Counted from the stretch's first letter, positions 42,942-52,303 are shown. The stretch: 64,000 nucleotides of DNA from HGM04593 sp045589695 (GCA_045589695.1 JAZNPP010000056.1:1-64000); one strand, 5' to 3'. The notes: generated from the letters alone by a model not told the origin. A program made the numbers and translations.

Positions 42942-43859
42942 TCAGAATATCGACTCCATCGTTTCGGTTGTCAGCAGTTCAAGAGTCTTCATTCCCATTA
43001 CGGAATTGCCCTTCGAGTTAAGACGAGGGCTCCACACCGCCACGGAATAGCGTCGAGGATAAACAGCCGCGATGCCGCCGCCAACGCCGCTCTTGCCCGG
43101 CAAACCGACAAGATAAGAGAATTCGCCCGCCTCATCATAGAATCCGCATGTCTGCATAACCGCATTTATGCGTTTTACTTGTGAAGATGTAAGAGAGATG
43201 CCCGAATAGCAGAATTTCTCATTATGGTTGGCGAACGCGAGGAACGCCCTCGCAAGCTCTTTGCAGTTCATCTCCAGCGAACACATCTTGAAGTAGAAAG
43301 CAAGCACCTCTTCCACATCGCACTCTATCTTTTTGTGATACTTCAGAAGATTGGCTATGGCCGCATTCAGATAGCCGTTCTTACGTTCCGAGCGTGCTAC
43401 GTCAATATTATACCCTACAGTACCCGAGCCGCACAGCTCACGCACGAAAGAGAGAAAGTTCTCTTCGGGGTCGGCAAGCGATGTAAGCAGAACGTCGGCA
43501 AGCACAATGGCTCCGGCATTTATGAACGGATTGCGAGGAAGACCATGCTCCGCCTCAAGCTGCACCAAAGAGTTGAACGCCGTCCCCGACGGCTCCTTGC
43601 CTACACGCTTCCAGAGCCCTTCGCCTTTGATTGAAAGGCACATCGCAAGAGAAAAAACCTTTGAGATACTCTGCAACGAGAAACGCTCGCCGGCATCGCC
43701 CACAGAATATACGTGTCCGTCGATAGAATTAAGGCATACCGCATATTTATCGGGACAGACATTCGCCAACGCCGGAATATAGTCGGCAAGCTTGCCTTGC
43801 CCGGCCAAAGGCCTTACGGCTTTGGATATATCTTCAAGAACAGCTTGATAGTTCATCAT
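42942..43859 (-). CDS. glsA: Glutaminase (serine-dependent, beta-lactamase-like fold)
   Basis: 305 aa, cytosolic. The catalytic SxxK motif is in FSLQSISKVFSLAM; GLPRNPFINAGAIV, ARSERKNGYLNAAIA and LVGLPGKSGVGGGI are conserved family blocks. Hydrolyses glutamine to glutamate and ammonia. First gene of the presumed operon glsA-ansB-porin-dcu-antiporter, with a TATCTTCG box 28 bases upstream. Glutaminase plus antiporter modules aid acid resistance in some gut bacteria; whether that holds here is inference. Confidence 0.96.
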   Translation of the reverse strand: MMNYQAVLEDISKAVRPLAGQGKLADYIPALANVCPDKYAVCLNSIDGHVYSVGDAGERFSLQSISKVFSLAMCLSIKGEGLWKRVGKEPSGTAFNSLVQLEAEHGLPRNPFINAGAIVLADVLLTSLADPEENFLSFVRELCGSGTVGYNIDVARSERKNGYLNAAIANLLKYHKKIECDVEEVLAFYFKMCSLEMNCKELARAFLAFANHNEKFCYSGISLTSSQVKRINAVMQTCGFYDEAGEFSYLVGLPGKSGVGGGIAAVYPRRYSVAVWSPRLNSKGNSVMGMKTLELLTTETMESIF

Positions 43860-43886
43860 ATAATACTACGTTATACTATAACAATG

Positions 43887-43894
43887 CGAAGATA
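43887..43894 (-). promoter_or_regulatory. -7 box TATCTTCG for the glsA operon
   Basis: Minus-strand TATCTTCG followed by CATTG, 28 bases before the glsA ATG, in AT-rich DNA. Confidence 0.5.
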
Positions 43895-43978
43895 GTAAAA
43901 TTTGTGAACAATATAAAATTAATAAAAATTTTATAAGCGTATTGCTGACGCCACCTTGCAACAAAGGAATAAAACAGC

Positions 43979-43986
43979 TACATTTG
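43979..43986 (+). promoter_or_regulatory. -7 box TACATTTG for the SpoU-type methyltransferase
   Basis: Exact TAnnTTTG match 16 bases before the ATG at 44003. Confidence 0.6.
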
Positions 43987-44002
43987 CCGTAATTTAAACG
44001 AA

Positions 44003-44803
44003 ATGCAGATAACAGAGATAACATCGCTCACACAGCCCGGCGTGGAAATATTCAGCACGCTTACAGAAGCGCAGCTGCGCCGTGAGTATGAGCCTCAGCA
44101 GGGAATATTCATCGCGGAAAGCCCTAAGGTCATTCGTGTAGCCCTCAACGCAGGCTGCAGGCCTGTAGCCATGCTTTGCGAAAAAAGGCACATAGAGGGC
44201 GATGCCGCCGACATAATAGAGCGTTGCGGCGACATCGCCGTATACACAGGTGAACGCAGCCTGCTCGCATCGCTTACCGGATACACCCTCACTCGGGGAG
44301 TGCTTTGCGCCATGCAAAGGCCCGCAGAACCGAGTATCGCCGAAGTCTGCCGTGACGCTAAACGCATTGTTGTAATTGACGGCGTTGTAGACACGACGAA
44401 CATCGGCGCCATATTCCGCAGTGCGGCAGCGCTCGGCATTGATGCGGTATTGCTCACCCGCAACTCATGCGACCCTTTCAACCGCAGAGCGGTAAGAGTT
44501 TCAATGGGAACGGTTTTCCTTGTTCCCTGGACATGGATAGACGATGTTTCAGAGGTAAAGAAGCAAGGTTTCACGACTGCGGCGATGGCGCTCACCGACA
44601 AATCCGTTCCGCTTGACACGCCTGAACTGAAAACTATCGACAGGCTTGCTATTATAATGGGAACGGAGGGTGACGGCTTGCCCGAAGAGACAATATCGCA
44701 AGCCGACAGAGTTGTACGAATACCGATGTCGCGCGACGTCGATTCACTTAACGTGGCCGCGGCTGCCGCAGTCGCATTCTGGGAGCTGAGGAGCAGAGAT
44801 TAG
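44003..44803 (+). CDS. SpoU/TrmH-family RNA 2'-O-methyltransferase
   Basis: 266 aa. An N-terminal substrate-binding part (LRREYEPQQGIFIAESPK) precedes the SPOUT trefoil-knot domain. SPOUT motifs are visible: DGVVDTTNIGAIFRSA (motif 1), IIMGTEGDGLPEE (motif 2) and IPMSRDVDSLNVAAAAAV (motif 3, Asn-containing). It would methylate a ribose 2'-OH in rRNA or tRNA; the site cannot be named. Divergent from glsA. Confidence 0.93.
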   Translation: MQITEITSLTQPGVEIFSTLTEAQLRREYEPQQGIFIAESPKVIRVALNAGCRPVAMLCEKRHIEGDAADIIERCGDIAVYTGERSLLASLTGYTLTRGVLCAMQRPAEPSIAEVCRDAKRIVVIDGVVDTTNIGAIFRSAAALGIDAVLLTRNSCDPFNRRAVRVSMGTVFLVPWTWIDDVSEVKKQGFTTAAMALTDKSVPLDTPELKTIDRLAIIMGTEGDGLPEETISQADRVVRIPMSRDVDSLNVAAAAAVAFWELRSRD

Positions 44804-44837
44804 CGCCCGCGATCTTTTGTTTTGCATTATTTTGAAC

Positions 44838-44845
44838 TATCTTCG
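44838..44845 (+). promoter_or_regulatory. -7 box TATCTTCG for the MurU-like gene
   Basis: TATCTTCG 15 bases before the ATG at 44861. Confidence 0.45.
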
Positions 44846-44860
44846 TGAAAAATTAGAATT

Positions 44861-45664
44861 ATGAAAGCTATGATATTTGCGGCGGGGCTCGGCACTCGCC
44901 TAAAGCCCTTGACCGACACCCTTCCCAAAGCGCTTGTTCCTGTTTGCGGAAAGCCGCTTCTTGAACATGTGGCGCGCAAGCTGTTGGCTGCAGGGATAAA
45001 TGACGTAGTCGTGAACATACACTATTTTGCCGACAAGATTGAACAATGGATAAATGAACAAGAGTGGATAGCCACTGGCGACAAAAGGCCTGCTGACGGC
45101 GAAATGCATATGGACATAAGCGACGAGCGTGCCCTGCTGCTTGAAACGGGAGGCGCCGTGCTTCATGCCCGCAAATACCTTGAGGGGTGCGGACGTTTCC
45201 TTATTCATAATGTAGATATCCTTTCGAACTGCGACATCGAATGGTTTGAATCGCAGGTAAACGAAGACGCTATCGCCACGTTGCTTGTCAGCGAACGGTC
45301 TACTACCCGTTTCCTGCTCTTCGCCCCGGAGAGCATGCGTCTTGTCGGCTGGATGAACACCGACAGCGGAGATTACCACGTGACATCGCCCGAAATCTCT
45401 CCGGCCGACTGCCGCGCCTTAGCATTCTCAGGCATACATATTCTCAGTGACAAGGTACTCGAACTGATGCAGCGATATGTCGAGGAGAGAGGCCTGCCTG
45501 CTGATGAGACGGCCGGCACACGATTCCCGATAATGAGCTTTTACATGTGGCTCGCCGCACGTTATCCTGTGTACGGCGTCGTTGCCAGTGACCTGGACTT
45601 CATAGATGTAGGCAAGTTGGACGCGCTAAAGCCTGCCGAAGAGTTCGTAAAGAGCGGGAAGTAA
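44861..45664 (+). CDS. MurU-like nucleotidyltransferase
   Basis: 267 aa. Signature MIFAAGLGTRLKPLTDTLPK with KALVPVCGKPLLEHV, metal-binding Asp in LIHNVDILSNCD, and a final DLDFIDVGKLDALK. The overall pattern is close to MurU-type MurNAc-1-phosphate uridylyltransferases, which recycle cell-wall sugars, and to related mannose-1-phosphate enzymes. The AmgK kinase usual partner is not next to it, so the substrate remains open. Confidence 0.86.
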   Translation: MKAMIFAAGLGTRLKPLTDTLPKALVPVCGKPLLEHVARKLLAAGINDVVVNIHYFADKIEQWINEQEWIATGDKRPADGEMHMDISDERALLLETGGAVLHARKYLEGCGRFLIHNVDILSNCDIEWFESQVNEDAIATLLVSERSTTRFLLFAPESMRLVGWMNTDSGDYHVTSPEISPADCRALAFSGIHILSDKVLELMQRYVEERGLPADETAGTRFPIMSFYMWLAARYPVYGVVASDLDFIDVGKLDALKPAEEFVKSGK

Positions 45665-45717
45665 CCATGATTAGCAATAAAAAACCACATAAAACAGAGG
45701 TATACGGAATTATTTGT

Positions 45718-45725
45718 TACCTTTG
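45718..45725 (+). promoter_or_regulatory. -7 box TACCTTTG for the DUF4199-GT2-DUF6452 run
   Basis: Exact TAnnTTTG match 26 bases before the ATG at 45752. Confidence 0.65.
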
Positions 45726-45751
45726 TATCATACAATAAATGACGAAAATAC

Positions 45752-46285
45752 ATGAGTAAAGCCAACAATAAAGAGTTCTACCAGAGAGCTATGTACTACG
45801 GCACATGGTTAGGCGCCGCATGGAGCGTAATGTATCTGCTTCTGTTTGCAGGCACCGAGAACATGGCAGCGCTGATGATATGCATATCCCTGTTCTTCGC
45901 ATCTCCGGTAATAGCCGTAATGTCGGCAATAACATACCGCAAGAGGGAGTGTAACGACACGATGAGCTACATTCAGGCATGGATATTCATATTCTATATG
46001 TATATATGCGCAAGCATGCTTAGCGCTTTGGTTGCATTCATATACTTCAGGTTCTTTGACGGCGGCACGTTCTTCATGACATTGCAAGGCATGCTTGACG
46101 AGAGCATGAAATTGCCGGGAGCGGACGCCGTATTGGCCGAACAGCTGGCACAGACATCCAAGATTCTCGAACAGACGACATCCGCCGATTTTGTCTGGCA
46201 GCTGCTAAGCAACAATCTGACCAACACGACCATAATTCCGTTCATTCTGGCTCTTTTCGCAAAGAAAAACCCTAAAACGGCATAA
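45752..46285 (+). CDS. DUF4199-like membrane protein
   Basis: 177 aa with four hydrophobic segments (~20-38, 42-62, 78-102, 148-172) and an Asn/Gln-rich start (SKANNKEFYQRAMYYG). The pattern, including SYIQAWIFIFYMYICASML, matches my memory of DUF4199, a Bacteroidota membrane family of unknown function. It is followed after 27 bases by a GT2 gene, an arrangement I recall as recurrent. Confidence 0.75.
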   Translation: MSKANNKEFYQRAMYYGTWLGAAWSVMYLLLFAGTENMAALMICISLFFASPVIAVMSAITYRKRECNDTMSYIQAWIFIFYMYICASMLSALVAFIYFRFFDGGTFFMTLQGMLDESMKLPGADAVLAEQLAQTSKILEQTTSADFVWQLLSNNLTNTTIIPFILALFAKKNPKTA

Positions 46286-46312
46286 CCCTGACATATAACA
46301 ACAACATATACA

Positions 46313-47263
46313 ATGGACATTTCAGTTATCATACCATTATATAATGAGGCCGATTCGCTTCCCGAACTGACAGCATGGATAGAGCGTGTAATGGAAGAGA
46401 ACAAGTTCTCGTACGAGATAATATTCGTGAATGACGGCAGCACCGACAACTCTTGGGAAATAATCGAGGGACTGAAAAAGAAAAACGACAATATTCACGG
46501 AATAAAGTTCCGCCGCAACTACGGCAAGTCACCGGCACTCTACTGCGGTTTCGAGCGTGCCAAAGGCGAAGTGGTGATAACAATGGACGCAGACCTCCAG
46601 GACAGCCCTGACGAGATACGCCCGTTGTACGACATGATAACAAAAGAGGGATACGACCTTGTGTCGGGCTACAAGAAGAAACGCTACGACCCGCTAAGCA
46701 AGACTATACCCACAAAGCTGTTCAACGCCACCGCACGTAAGGTTTCGGGCATAAAGAACCTGCATGACTTCAACTGCGGACTCAAGGCATACCGCAACGA
46801 GGTTGTAAAAAACATAGAGGTATACGGCGACATGCACCGATACATCCCCTACCTCGCGAAGAACGCCGGCTACGAGAAAATCGGCGAACGAGTGGTACAG
46901 CACCAGGCGCGCAAGTACGGCAAAAGCAAGTTCGGAATAAGCCGTTTCTTCCACGGCTACCTTGACCTCATGTCATTGTGGTTCCTGTCGAAGTTCAGTT
47001 ATCGCCCGATGCACATTTTCGGTTTTTGGGGAACAATTATGTTCCTGCTCGGTTTCATCGCAGCAATCATTGTAGGCGGCACAAAACTATGGGCTCTGAG
47101 CCATTGTGAGCCGAGTCGCCTCGTGACAGACTCGCCATACTTCTACATTTCGCTAACGCTGATGATTATGGGCACGCAGCTGTTCCTGACAGGCTTCATC
47201 GCAGAACTTGTAAGCCGTACGTCGCAGGAGCGCAACAGATATAACATTTCAAAGGAGATATGA
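46313..47263 (+). CDS. GT2 glycosyltransferase of the DPM1/GtrB type
   Basis: 316 aa. Catalytic domain (1-~230): ISVIIPLYNEADSLPEL, FVNDGSTDNSWEI, MDADLQDSPDEI (DxD) and RRNYGKSPALYCGF. Two transmembrane helices follow (~235-258 and ~280-302). Such enzymes put a sugar from an NDP-sugar on polyprenyl phosphate, to be flipped and used by envelope transferases. It overlaps the next gene by ATGA. Confidence 0.94.
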   Translation: MDISVIIPLYNEADSLPELTAWIERVMEENKFSYEIIFVNDGSTDNSWEIIEGLKKKNDNIHGIKFRRNYGKSPALYCGFERAKGEVVITMDADLQDSPDEIRPLYDMITKEGYDLVSGYKKKRYDPLSKTIPTKLFNATARKVSGIKNLHDFNCGLKAYRNEVVKNIEVYGDMHRYIPYLAKNAGYEKIGERVVQHQARKYGKSKFGISRFFHGYLDLMSLWFLSKFSYRPMHIFGFWGTIMFLLGFIAAIIVGGTKLWALSHCEPSRLVTDSPYFYISLTLMIMGTQLFLTGFIAELVSRTSQERNRYNISKEI

Positions 47264-47754
47264 CAAGCCGCATTGCCAAAAGAATAAGCCCGCTTATTGC
47301 CGCAATATGCATTGCCTTTTGCGGCTGCGACGGAGGATACGACTGCAGCATCGAGAACACCGCATACAATAGAATCGGTTTCTACAATATCGACAGCAAC
47401 AACCTTGAGAGCAAATATGAGTTCCCCGGGGTGCTGACAATATCCATGGTGATAAACGGCAGGGATTCCATTGTCGTAAACCGCATATACGGCACAAGCG
47501 ACCTGAAATTGCCCGTGAGCTATGCCAACGAGTGCGACACGCTGACTTTCAACTATGAGAACGGGGCTAAAGACACGCTTTTCGTCAAGCATGAGAACAT
47601 CCCCTATTTTGTCTCCATGGAGTGCGGAACCGCCATGTACCACAGAATTCTGAGCGTAGAACACACCGGTGCTTACATCGATTCTGCCGCTATTGTGAAC
47701 GACTATATTGACTACGACTACGATGAGAATATTAAGCTGTATCTTGTTCAGTAG
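47260..47754 (+). CDS. DUF6452-like lipoprotein
   Basis: 164 aa with a lipobox-like AFCGC at about residues 19-23, so probably lipidated. The rest is beta-rich with a conserved-looking ENTAYNRIGFYNI start and LPVSYANECDTLTF. I recall this family, next to a DUF6048 gene, as recurrent in Bacteroidales; no function is known. Overlaps both neighbours, implying coupled translation. Confidence 0.7.
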   Translation: MTSRIAKRISPLIAAICIAFCGCDGGYDCSIENTAYNRIGFYNIDSNNLESKYEFPGVLTISMVINGRDSIVVNRIYGTSDLKLPVSYANECDTLTFNYENGAKDTLFVKHENIPYFVSMECGTAMYHRILSVEHTGAYIDSAAIVNDYIDYDYDENIKLYLVQ

Positions 47755-48418
47755 CATTCTTCTGCTGACGCCCGCGGGACTTTCGGCGCAAGACAAGGAG
47801 GAGAAGGCTAAGAAAGAGAATGAATACAAGTTCTTCTCATTCAACGGCATGGGCGTCTCGGCCGACCTGTTCGGGCTTGTATATTCATTAATTGGCGAAT
47901 ACACGAGCGCAGAGGGCGCATTGGAATTCAACATAGGCAACAGGCTCTACCCCATCGCTGAGGTCGGATACGGATGGTGCAACCACACCGACGAGACAAG
48001 CGGCATACACTACAAAAGCGCGGCGCCATACTATAAGGTAGGAATAAACTACAACTTTTTCACAAAAAGAGAAAACCCTAACCCGAAACACTATATATAC
48101 GGCCTGGCACGCTTCTGCTGGAGCGACTTCAAGTATGACCTTGACACTCCCGACATAACCGACCCCGTATGGGGCAACGCCGCATCGCTGCATCTTCGGG
48201 ATGTAGAGGGAGCCAGCATGTGGGCCGAGGTCGGGGCAGGTATAAAAGTAAAGATAGCCAAAGGCTTTCACATGGGTTGGAGCATACGCTACAAGTTCCG
48301 AATTACCGAGAAGAACGGCCCCAATTCAAAGATTTGGTACATTCCCGGCTACGGAATAAACAAAAGCACATGCTTCGGCGGAACATACAGCCTTATTTAC
48401 GATATACCGTTCAGGTAA
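47723..48418 (+). CDS. DUF6048-like outer-membrane barrel-type protein
   Basis: 231 aa from the ATG at 47723, which starts a signal peptide (RILSCILFSSILLLTPAGLSAQ); the TTG at 47708 is unlikely. It overlaps the upstream gene by 32 bases. Alternating short beta strands with aromatic ends (EVGYGWCNHTDE, YYKVGINYNFF, IYGLARFCWSDFKYD) and a C-terminal SLIYDIPFR suggest an 8-stranded outer-membrane barrel. It may pair with the preceding lipoprotein. Confidence 0.7.
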   Translation: MRILSCILFSSILLLTPAGLSAQDKEEKAKKENEYKFFSFNGMGVSADLFGLVYSLIGEYTSAEGALEFNIGNRLYPIAEVGYGWCNHTDETSGIHYKSAAPYYKVGINYNFFTKRENPNPKHYIYGLARFCWSDFKYDLDTPDITDPVWGNAASLHLRDVEGASMWAEVGAGIKVKIAKGFHMGWSIRYKFRITEKNGPNSKIWYIPGYGINKSTCFGGTYSLIYDIPFR

Positions 48419-48467
48419 CGAGGAACGATAAGCGATTAACGATGTTTAAGAAGAAAAGGAAACAGCA

Positions 48468-49478
48468 ATGAACGGAAAACTTAACGCATGGAAAATAGCA
48501 TTTCTTATTTTCCTTATTATAGCTACCATATTTATATTAGGAAAACAGAAGCCTTACATCACCAATAGAGGAACGGTGTTCGGCACATATTACAACGTAA
48601 CGTACAGCAGTGACAAGGACTTGCATGAGGAGATAAAGAAGAGCCTTATGCAAGTAGACAATTCATTGTCTCCGTTCAACAAGAATTCGGTCATAAGCGC
48701 CATAAACAACAACTGCGACACATTGCCCGACAGGATGTTCGTTCATGTGTTCAACCTCGCGCAAGAGATTTCGGCGAAGACCTGCGGCGCATTCGACATT
48801 ACCGTCGCTCCGCTTGTGAACGCATGGGGCTTCGGCTTCAAGAAAGGCATTAATCCCGACAGCGCCGCAATAGATTCATTACGCCGTTTCATAGGTTACA
48901 AAGGCGTAGCCCTCAGCAACGGCAAAATAAGAAAGACTCACTCTCAAACCATGCTCGACTGCAGCGCTATAGCTAAAGGGTACGGATGCGACGCCGTGGC
49001 TGAAACGCTTGAGGCCAACGGCGTAAAGAACTACATGGTAGAGATTGGAGGCGAGGTTGCAACGAAAGGTGTGAACGGCAAAGGCGGCAATTGGAATATA
49101 GGCATAAGCAAACCTACAGACAATGCGACCTCAAGCAACAACGAACTGCATGAGATAGTAAGCATCACCGGCAAGAGCCTTGCCACTTCGGGCAACTACC
49201 GCAATTTCCGTTACGAAGGCAAGAAGAAACTGGCACACACCATTGACCCCTGCACGGGTTACCCGGTACAGCACAGTCTCCTTTCAGCGACCGTCATCGC
49301 GGACGACTGCGCGACGGCCGACGCATACGCAACCGCATTTATGGTAATGGGGCTTGAAAAAGCGATGGAACTATGCGAAAATACAGAGGAGATAGACGCC
49401 TACTTCATATATTCCGAAGAGAACGGCGACCTGAAGACAAAAATGTCCGAAGGTTTCGCGAGATATTTAAAAAAGTAA
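48468..49478 (+). CDS. apbE: FAD:protein FMN transferase (ApbE family)
   Basis: 336 aa with an N-terminal membrane anchor or uncleaved signal (~residues 8-27; not a clear lipobox). ApbE motifs are present: GTVFGTYYNVTY, AFDITVAPLVNAWGFG, DCSAIAKGYGCDAVAE, VEIGGEVATKG and HTIDPCTGYPVQ with the metal-binding residues in DDCATADAYATAFMVMG. The enzyme attaches FMN to Thr of extracytoplasmic flavoproteins such as NqrB/C or RnfG/D. Confidence 0.95.
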   Translation: MNGKLNAWKIAFLIFLIIATIFILGKQKPYITNRGTVFGTYYNVTYSSDKDLHEEIKKSLMQVDNSLSPFNKNSVISAINNNCDTLPDRMFVHVFNLAQEISAKTCGAFDITVAPLVNAWGFGFKKGINPDSAAIDSLRRFIGYKGVALSNGKIRKTHSQTMLDCSAIAKGYGCDAVAETLEANGVKNYMVEIGGEVATKGVNGKGGNWNIGISKPTDNATSSNNELHEIVSITGKSLATSGNYRNFRYEGKKKLAHTIDPCTGYPVQHSLLSATVIADDCATADAYATAFMVMGLEKAMELCENTEEIDAYFIYSEENGDLKTKMSEGFARYLKK

Positions 49479-49556
49479 CCGCCTTCAACCGGTTAATGTC
49501 GATTGCGGCAGTTACATTATTATTCCGTTCTTATAAATAAGCAAGCCATTAAGCTA

Positions 49557-50159
49557 TCAGCTGAGCGTGTCGATGAAGTGCAGCAGGTTCGAAGTGAAGA
49601 GCTTTACCGAAATCGCCAACAGTATTATTCCGAAGAACTTTCTTGTAAAATAGATGCCTCCTTTACCGAGCAGCCTCTGCAAGTAAGCCGTAGAACGCAG
49701 CATGAAGAACACCACCACGGAATTCACGAGCAAGGCAAGGAGAATGTTTATCGCGCTGTACTCAGCTTTTAACGATAGAAGCGTCGTGAAAGAACCTGCG
49801 CCCGCAAGCAGAGGAAATACAAGCGGCACCATTGTCGCATCCTTAGCCGCAATTGAGGAGTCCTTGAAAATCTCGATGTCAAGCACCATTTCAATGGCCA
49901 TAAGGAATATAATCAAAGCGCCGGCCACTGCGAACGAATTTATATCGACACCGAAAAGGTTAAGTATCCAGTCTCCCAAAAAGAAGAAAAGAAACATCAG
50001 GCCGAATGCGTAAAAGACGGCCTTCTTGGGTTCAATGACCTTACCTTTATCACGGATTGACAACACTATAGGCATGATGCCTATCGGGTCTATTACTGCA
50101 AAAAGCACTATGAAAGCGCTCAAAAAATCAACAAAGTTGAAAGAAGCGAAAAAATCCAT
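49557..50159 (-). CDS. MarC-family integral membrane protein
   Basis: 200 aa, six hydrophobic segments, family signature FVVLFAVIDPIGIMPIVLS at the N-terminus and VPLVFPLLAGAGSFTTLLSL in the middle. Despite its name, MarC was shown not to confer multiple antibiotic resistance; its role is unknown. Single gene between convergent apbE and divergent rpsA. Confidence 0.93.
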   Translation of the reverse strand: MDFFASFNFVDFLSAFIVLFAVIDPIGIMPIVLSIRDKGKVIEPKKAVFYAFGLMFLFFFLGDWILNLFGVDINSFAVAGALIIFLMAIEMVLDIEIFKDSSIAAKDATMVPLVFPLLAGAGSFTTLLSLKAEYSAINILLALLVNSVVVFFMLRSTAYLQRLLGKGGIYFTRKFFGIILLAISVKLFTSNLLHFIDTLS

Positions 50160-50371
50160 ATCATTAATTGATTAGTTGCCTCATGCGCCCTTTGCGAACA
50201 AGCGGCTGAGGCTGTTTCCGTTGCAAAACTACTAATAAAAAGTCATTATCGAAAATAGTAACGCTTCAAAATGCGGCATGAGAAGAAATAAGACACAAAA
50301 AAAGATGTATACATATTAAAAATATCAGCAACAAATAGCTGTTATTTAACAAATTTATTGTACCTTTGTGC

Positions 50372-50379
50372 CCGAATTC
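50372..50379 (+). promoter_or_regulatory. -7 box TACCTTTG-like promoter of rpsA
   Basis: The sequence ATTGTACCTTTGTG about 40 bases before the rpsA ATG contains an exact TAnnTTTG box; position may be off by a base or two. AT-rich DNA precedes it. Confidence 0.6.
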
Positions 50380-50418
50380 TATCAACATAATGTCTAACTC
50401 ATTAACTTTTAAAAAATT

Positions 50419-52212
50419 ATGAGCGAAATTCTAACAGGTACACCCGATTTCAATTGGGAAGAGTACGCAAAAGGTGAGAACATCTCAGGTCTCTCACACG
50501 AAGAGCTTGAAAAAGCTTATGGCACAACCCTTAACAAGGTATCAAGCCGTGAAGTAGTTAATGGTACAGTTATCGGTATCAACAAGCGTGAAGTTATTGT
50601 AGACATCAACTACAAGCAGGACGCGATTATTCCTATCAGCGAGTTCCGTTACAACCCGGACCTCAAAATAGGCGACCAGGTTGAGGTTTATATCGAGAAC
50701 CTCGAAGACAAGAAAGGTCAGTTGAACCTTTCACACAAGAAAGCGCGCGCAAGCCGTTCTTGGGAGCTTGTAAACAAAGCTATGGAAGAGCAGGCAGTTG
50801 TACGCGGCTACATCAAGTGCCGCACTAAGGGCGGTATGATCGTTGATGTATTCGGCATTGAGGCATTCTTGCCCGGTTCACAGATTGACGTTAAGCCTAT
50901 CCGTGACTACGACGCATACGTTGGCCAGACCGAAGACTTCAAAATCGTTAAGATCAATCAGGAATTCAAGAACGTTGTCGTTTCTCACAAGGCACTCATT
51001 GAGGCTGAGCTTGAGGAGCAGAAGAAGAAGATCATCAGCACACTCGAGAAGGGTCAGGTACTTGAGGGTACAGTCAAGAACATCACTTCTTACGGTGTAT
51101 TCATCGACCTCGGCGGCGTTGACGGTCTTATCCACATCACAGACCTCTCTTGGGGCCGCGTAAACGATCCTACAGAGGTTGTTACTCTCGACCAGAAGAT
51201 CAATGTCGTTATCCTCGACTTCGACGACGAGAAGAAGCGCATTGCTCTCGGCTTGAAGCAGCTCACTCCGCACCCCTGGGACGCTATCGACCCGAATTTG
51301 AAGGTTGGCGACGTAGTTAAGGGCAAGGTTGTGGTTATGGCTGACTACGGCGCATTCATCGAAATCGCTCCGGGCGTTGAGGGCCTTATCCACGTTTCAG
51401 AAATGTCATGGAACCAGCACTTGCGTTCAGCTCAGGACTTCATGAAAGTCGGCGAAGAAGTCGAGGCAGTCATTCTCACACTCGACCGTGACGAGCGCAA
51501 GATGTCACTCGGCATCAAACAGCTTAAGGAAGATCCTTGGGCAAACATCGAGGAGAAATACCCTGTCGGCTCTAAGCACTCTGCAAAGGTACGCAACTTC
51601 ACGAACTTCGGCATCTTCGTTGAAATCGAGGAAGGCGTTGACGGCTTGATTCACATCAGCGACCTCTCTTGGACAAAGAAGGTTAAGCACCCGTCAGAGT
51701 TCACTCAGATCGGTGAGATTATCGACGTTCAGGTACTTGAGATTGACAAGGAGAACCGTCGTTTGAGCCTTGGCCACAAGCAACTCGAAGAGAACCCCTG
51801 GGATGTATTCGAGACAGTATTCACTGTAGGTTCTATCCATGAAGGCGTTATTACAGAGCTCATCGACAAGGGCGCGGTTGTATCTCTCCCCTACGGCGTA
51901 GAGGGATTCGCTACTCCTAAGCACCTCGTAAAGGAGGACGGCTCACAGGCTGCCGCTGACGAGAAACTCTCTTTCAAGGTTATCGAGTTCAACAAGGAAG
52001 CTAAGAGAATCATCCTTTCTCACAGCCGCATTTTCGAAGATGCAGCTAAGGAGGAGGAGAAGGCTGAGAAGAAGGCGGGTGCAGCAGCTCGCAAGAGCAA
52101 GAAGGCTGCAGAGGAGGCAACTCCCGCTATTCAGAACCAGGCAGCTTCAACAACTCTTGGCGACATCGACGCGCTTGCAGCTCTCAAGAGCAAGCTCGAG
52201 GCTGGTGAATAA
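50419..52212 (+). CDS. rpsA: 30S ribosomal protein bS1
   Basis: 597 aa with six S1 RNA-binding repeats, the full-length arrangement. Repeats 3 to 5 are the best conserved (SYGVFIDLGGVDGLIHITDL; DYGAFIEIAPGVEGLIHVSEM; NFGIFVEIEEGVDGLIHISD). The C-terminus is a Lys/Ala/Glu-rich tail. S1 unfolds and recruits mRNA at the 30S subunit. The gene has strong codon bias. It is its own unit with promoter and terminator. Confidence 0.98.
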   Translation: MSEILTGTPDFNWEEYAKGENISGLSHEELEKAYGTTLNKVSSREVVNGTVIGINKREVIVDINYKQDAIIPISEFRYNPDLKIGDQVEVYIENLEDKKGQLNLSHKKARASRSWELVNKAMEEQAVVRGYIKCRTKGGMIVDVFGIEAFLPGSQIDVKPIRDYDAYVGQTEDFKIVKINQEFKNVVVSHKALIEAELEEQKKKIISTLEKGQVLEGTVKNITSYGVFIDLGGVDGLIHITDLSWGRVNDPTEVVTLDQKINVVILDFDDEKKRIALGLKQLTPHPWDAIDPNLKVGDVVKGKVVVMADYGAFIEIAPGVEGLIHVSEMSWNQHLRSAQDFMKVGEEVEAVILTLDRDERKMSLGIKQLKEDPWANIEEKYPVGSKHSAKVRNFTNFGIFVEIEEGVDGLIHISDLSWTKKVKHPSEFTQIGEIIDVQVLEIDKENRRLSLGHKQLEENPWDVFETVFTVGSIHEGVITELIDKGAVVSLPYGVEGFATPKHLVKEDGSQAAADEKLSFKVIEFNKEAKRIILSHSRIFEDAAKEEEKAEKKAGAAARKSKKAAEEATPAIQNQAASTTLGDIDALAALKSKLEAGE

Positions 52213-52234
52213 TCAGTTCAGACAATACTATCAG

Positions 52235-52270
52235 GAACAGGCCGCCACAAAAGGCGGTCTGTTCTTTTTT
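52235..52270 (+). terminator. Rho-independent terminator after rpsA
   Basis: 12-bp stem with one G-U wobble (52235-52246 with 52253-52264), ACAAAA loop, followed by TTTTTTC. Confidence 0.9.
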
Positions 52271-52303
52271 CATACAATACTTGCATATCTATCTCCTGAA
52301 TGC

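Noticed and set aside
39314..43859. Calling the porin a phosphate-selective porin
   Set aside because: Only general barrel features resemble Porin_O_P; its operon points to amides or dicarboxylates, not phosphate.
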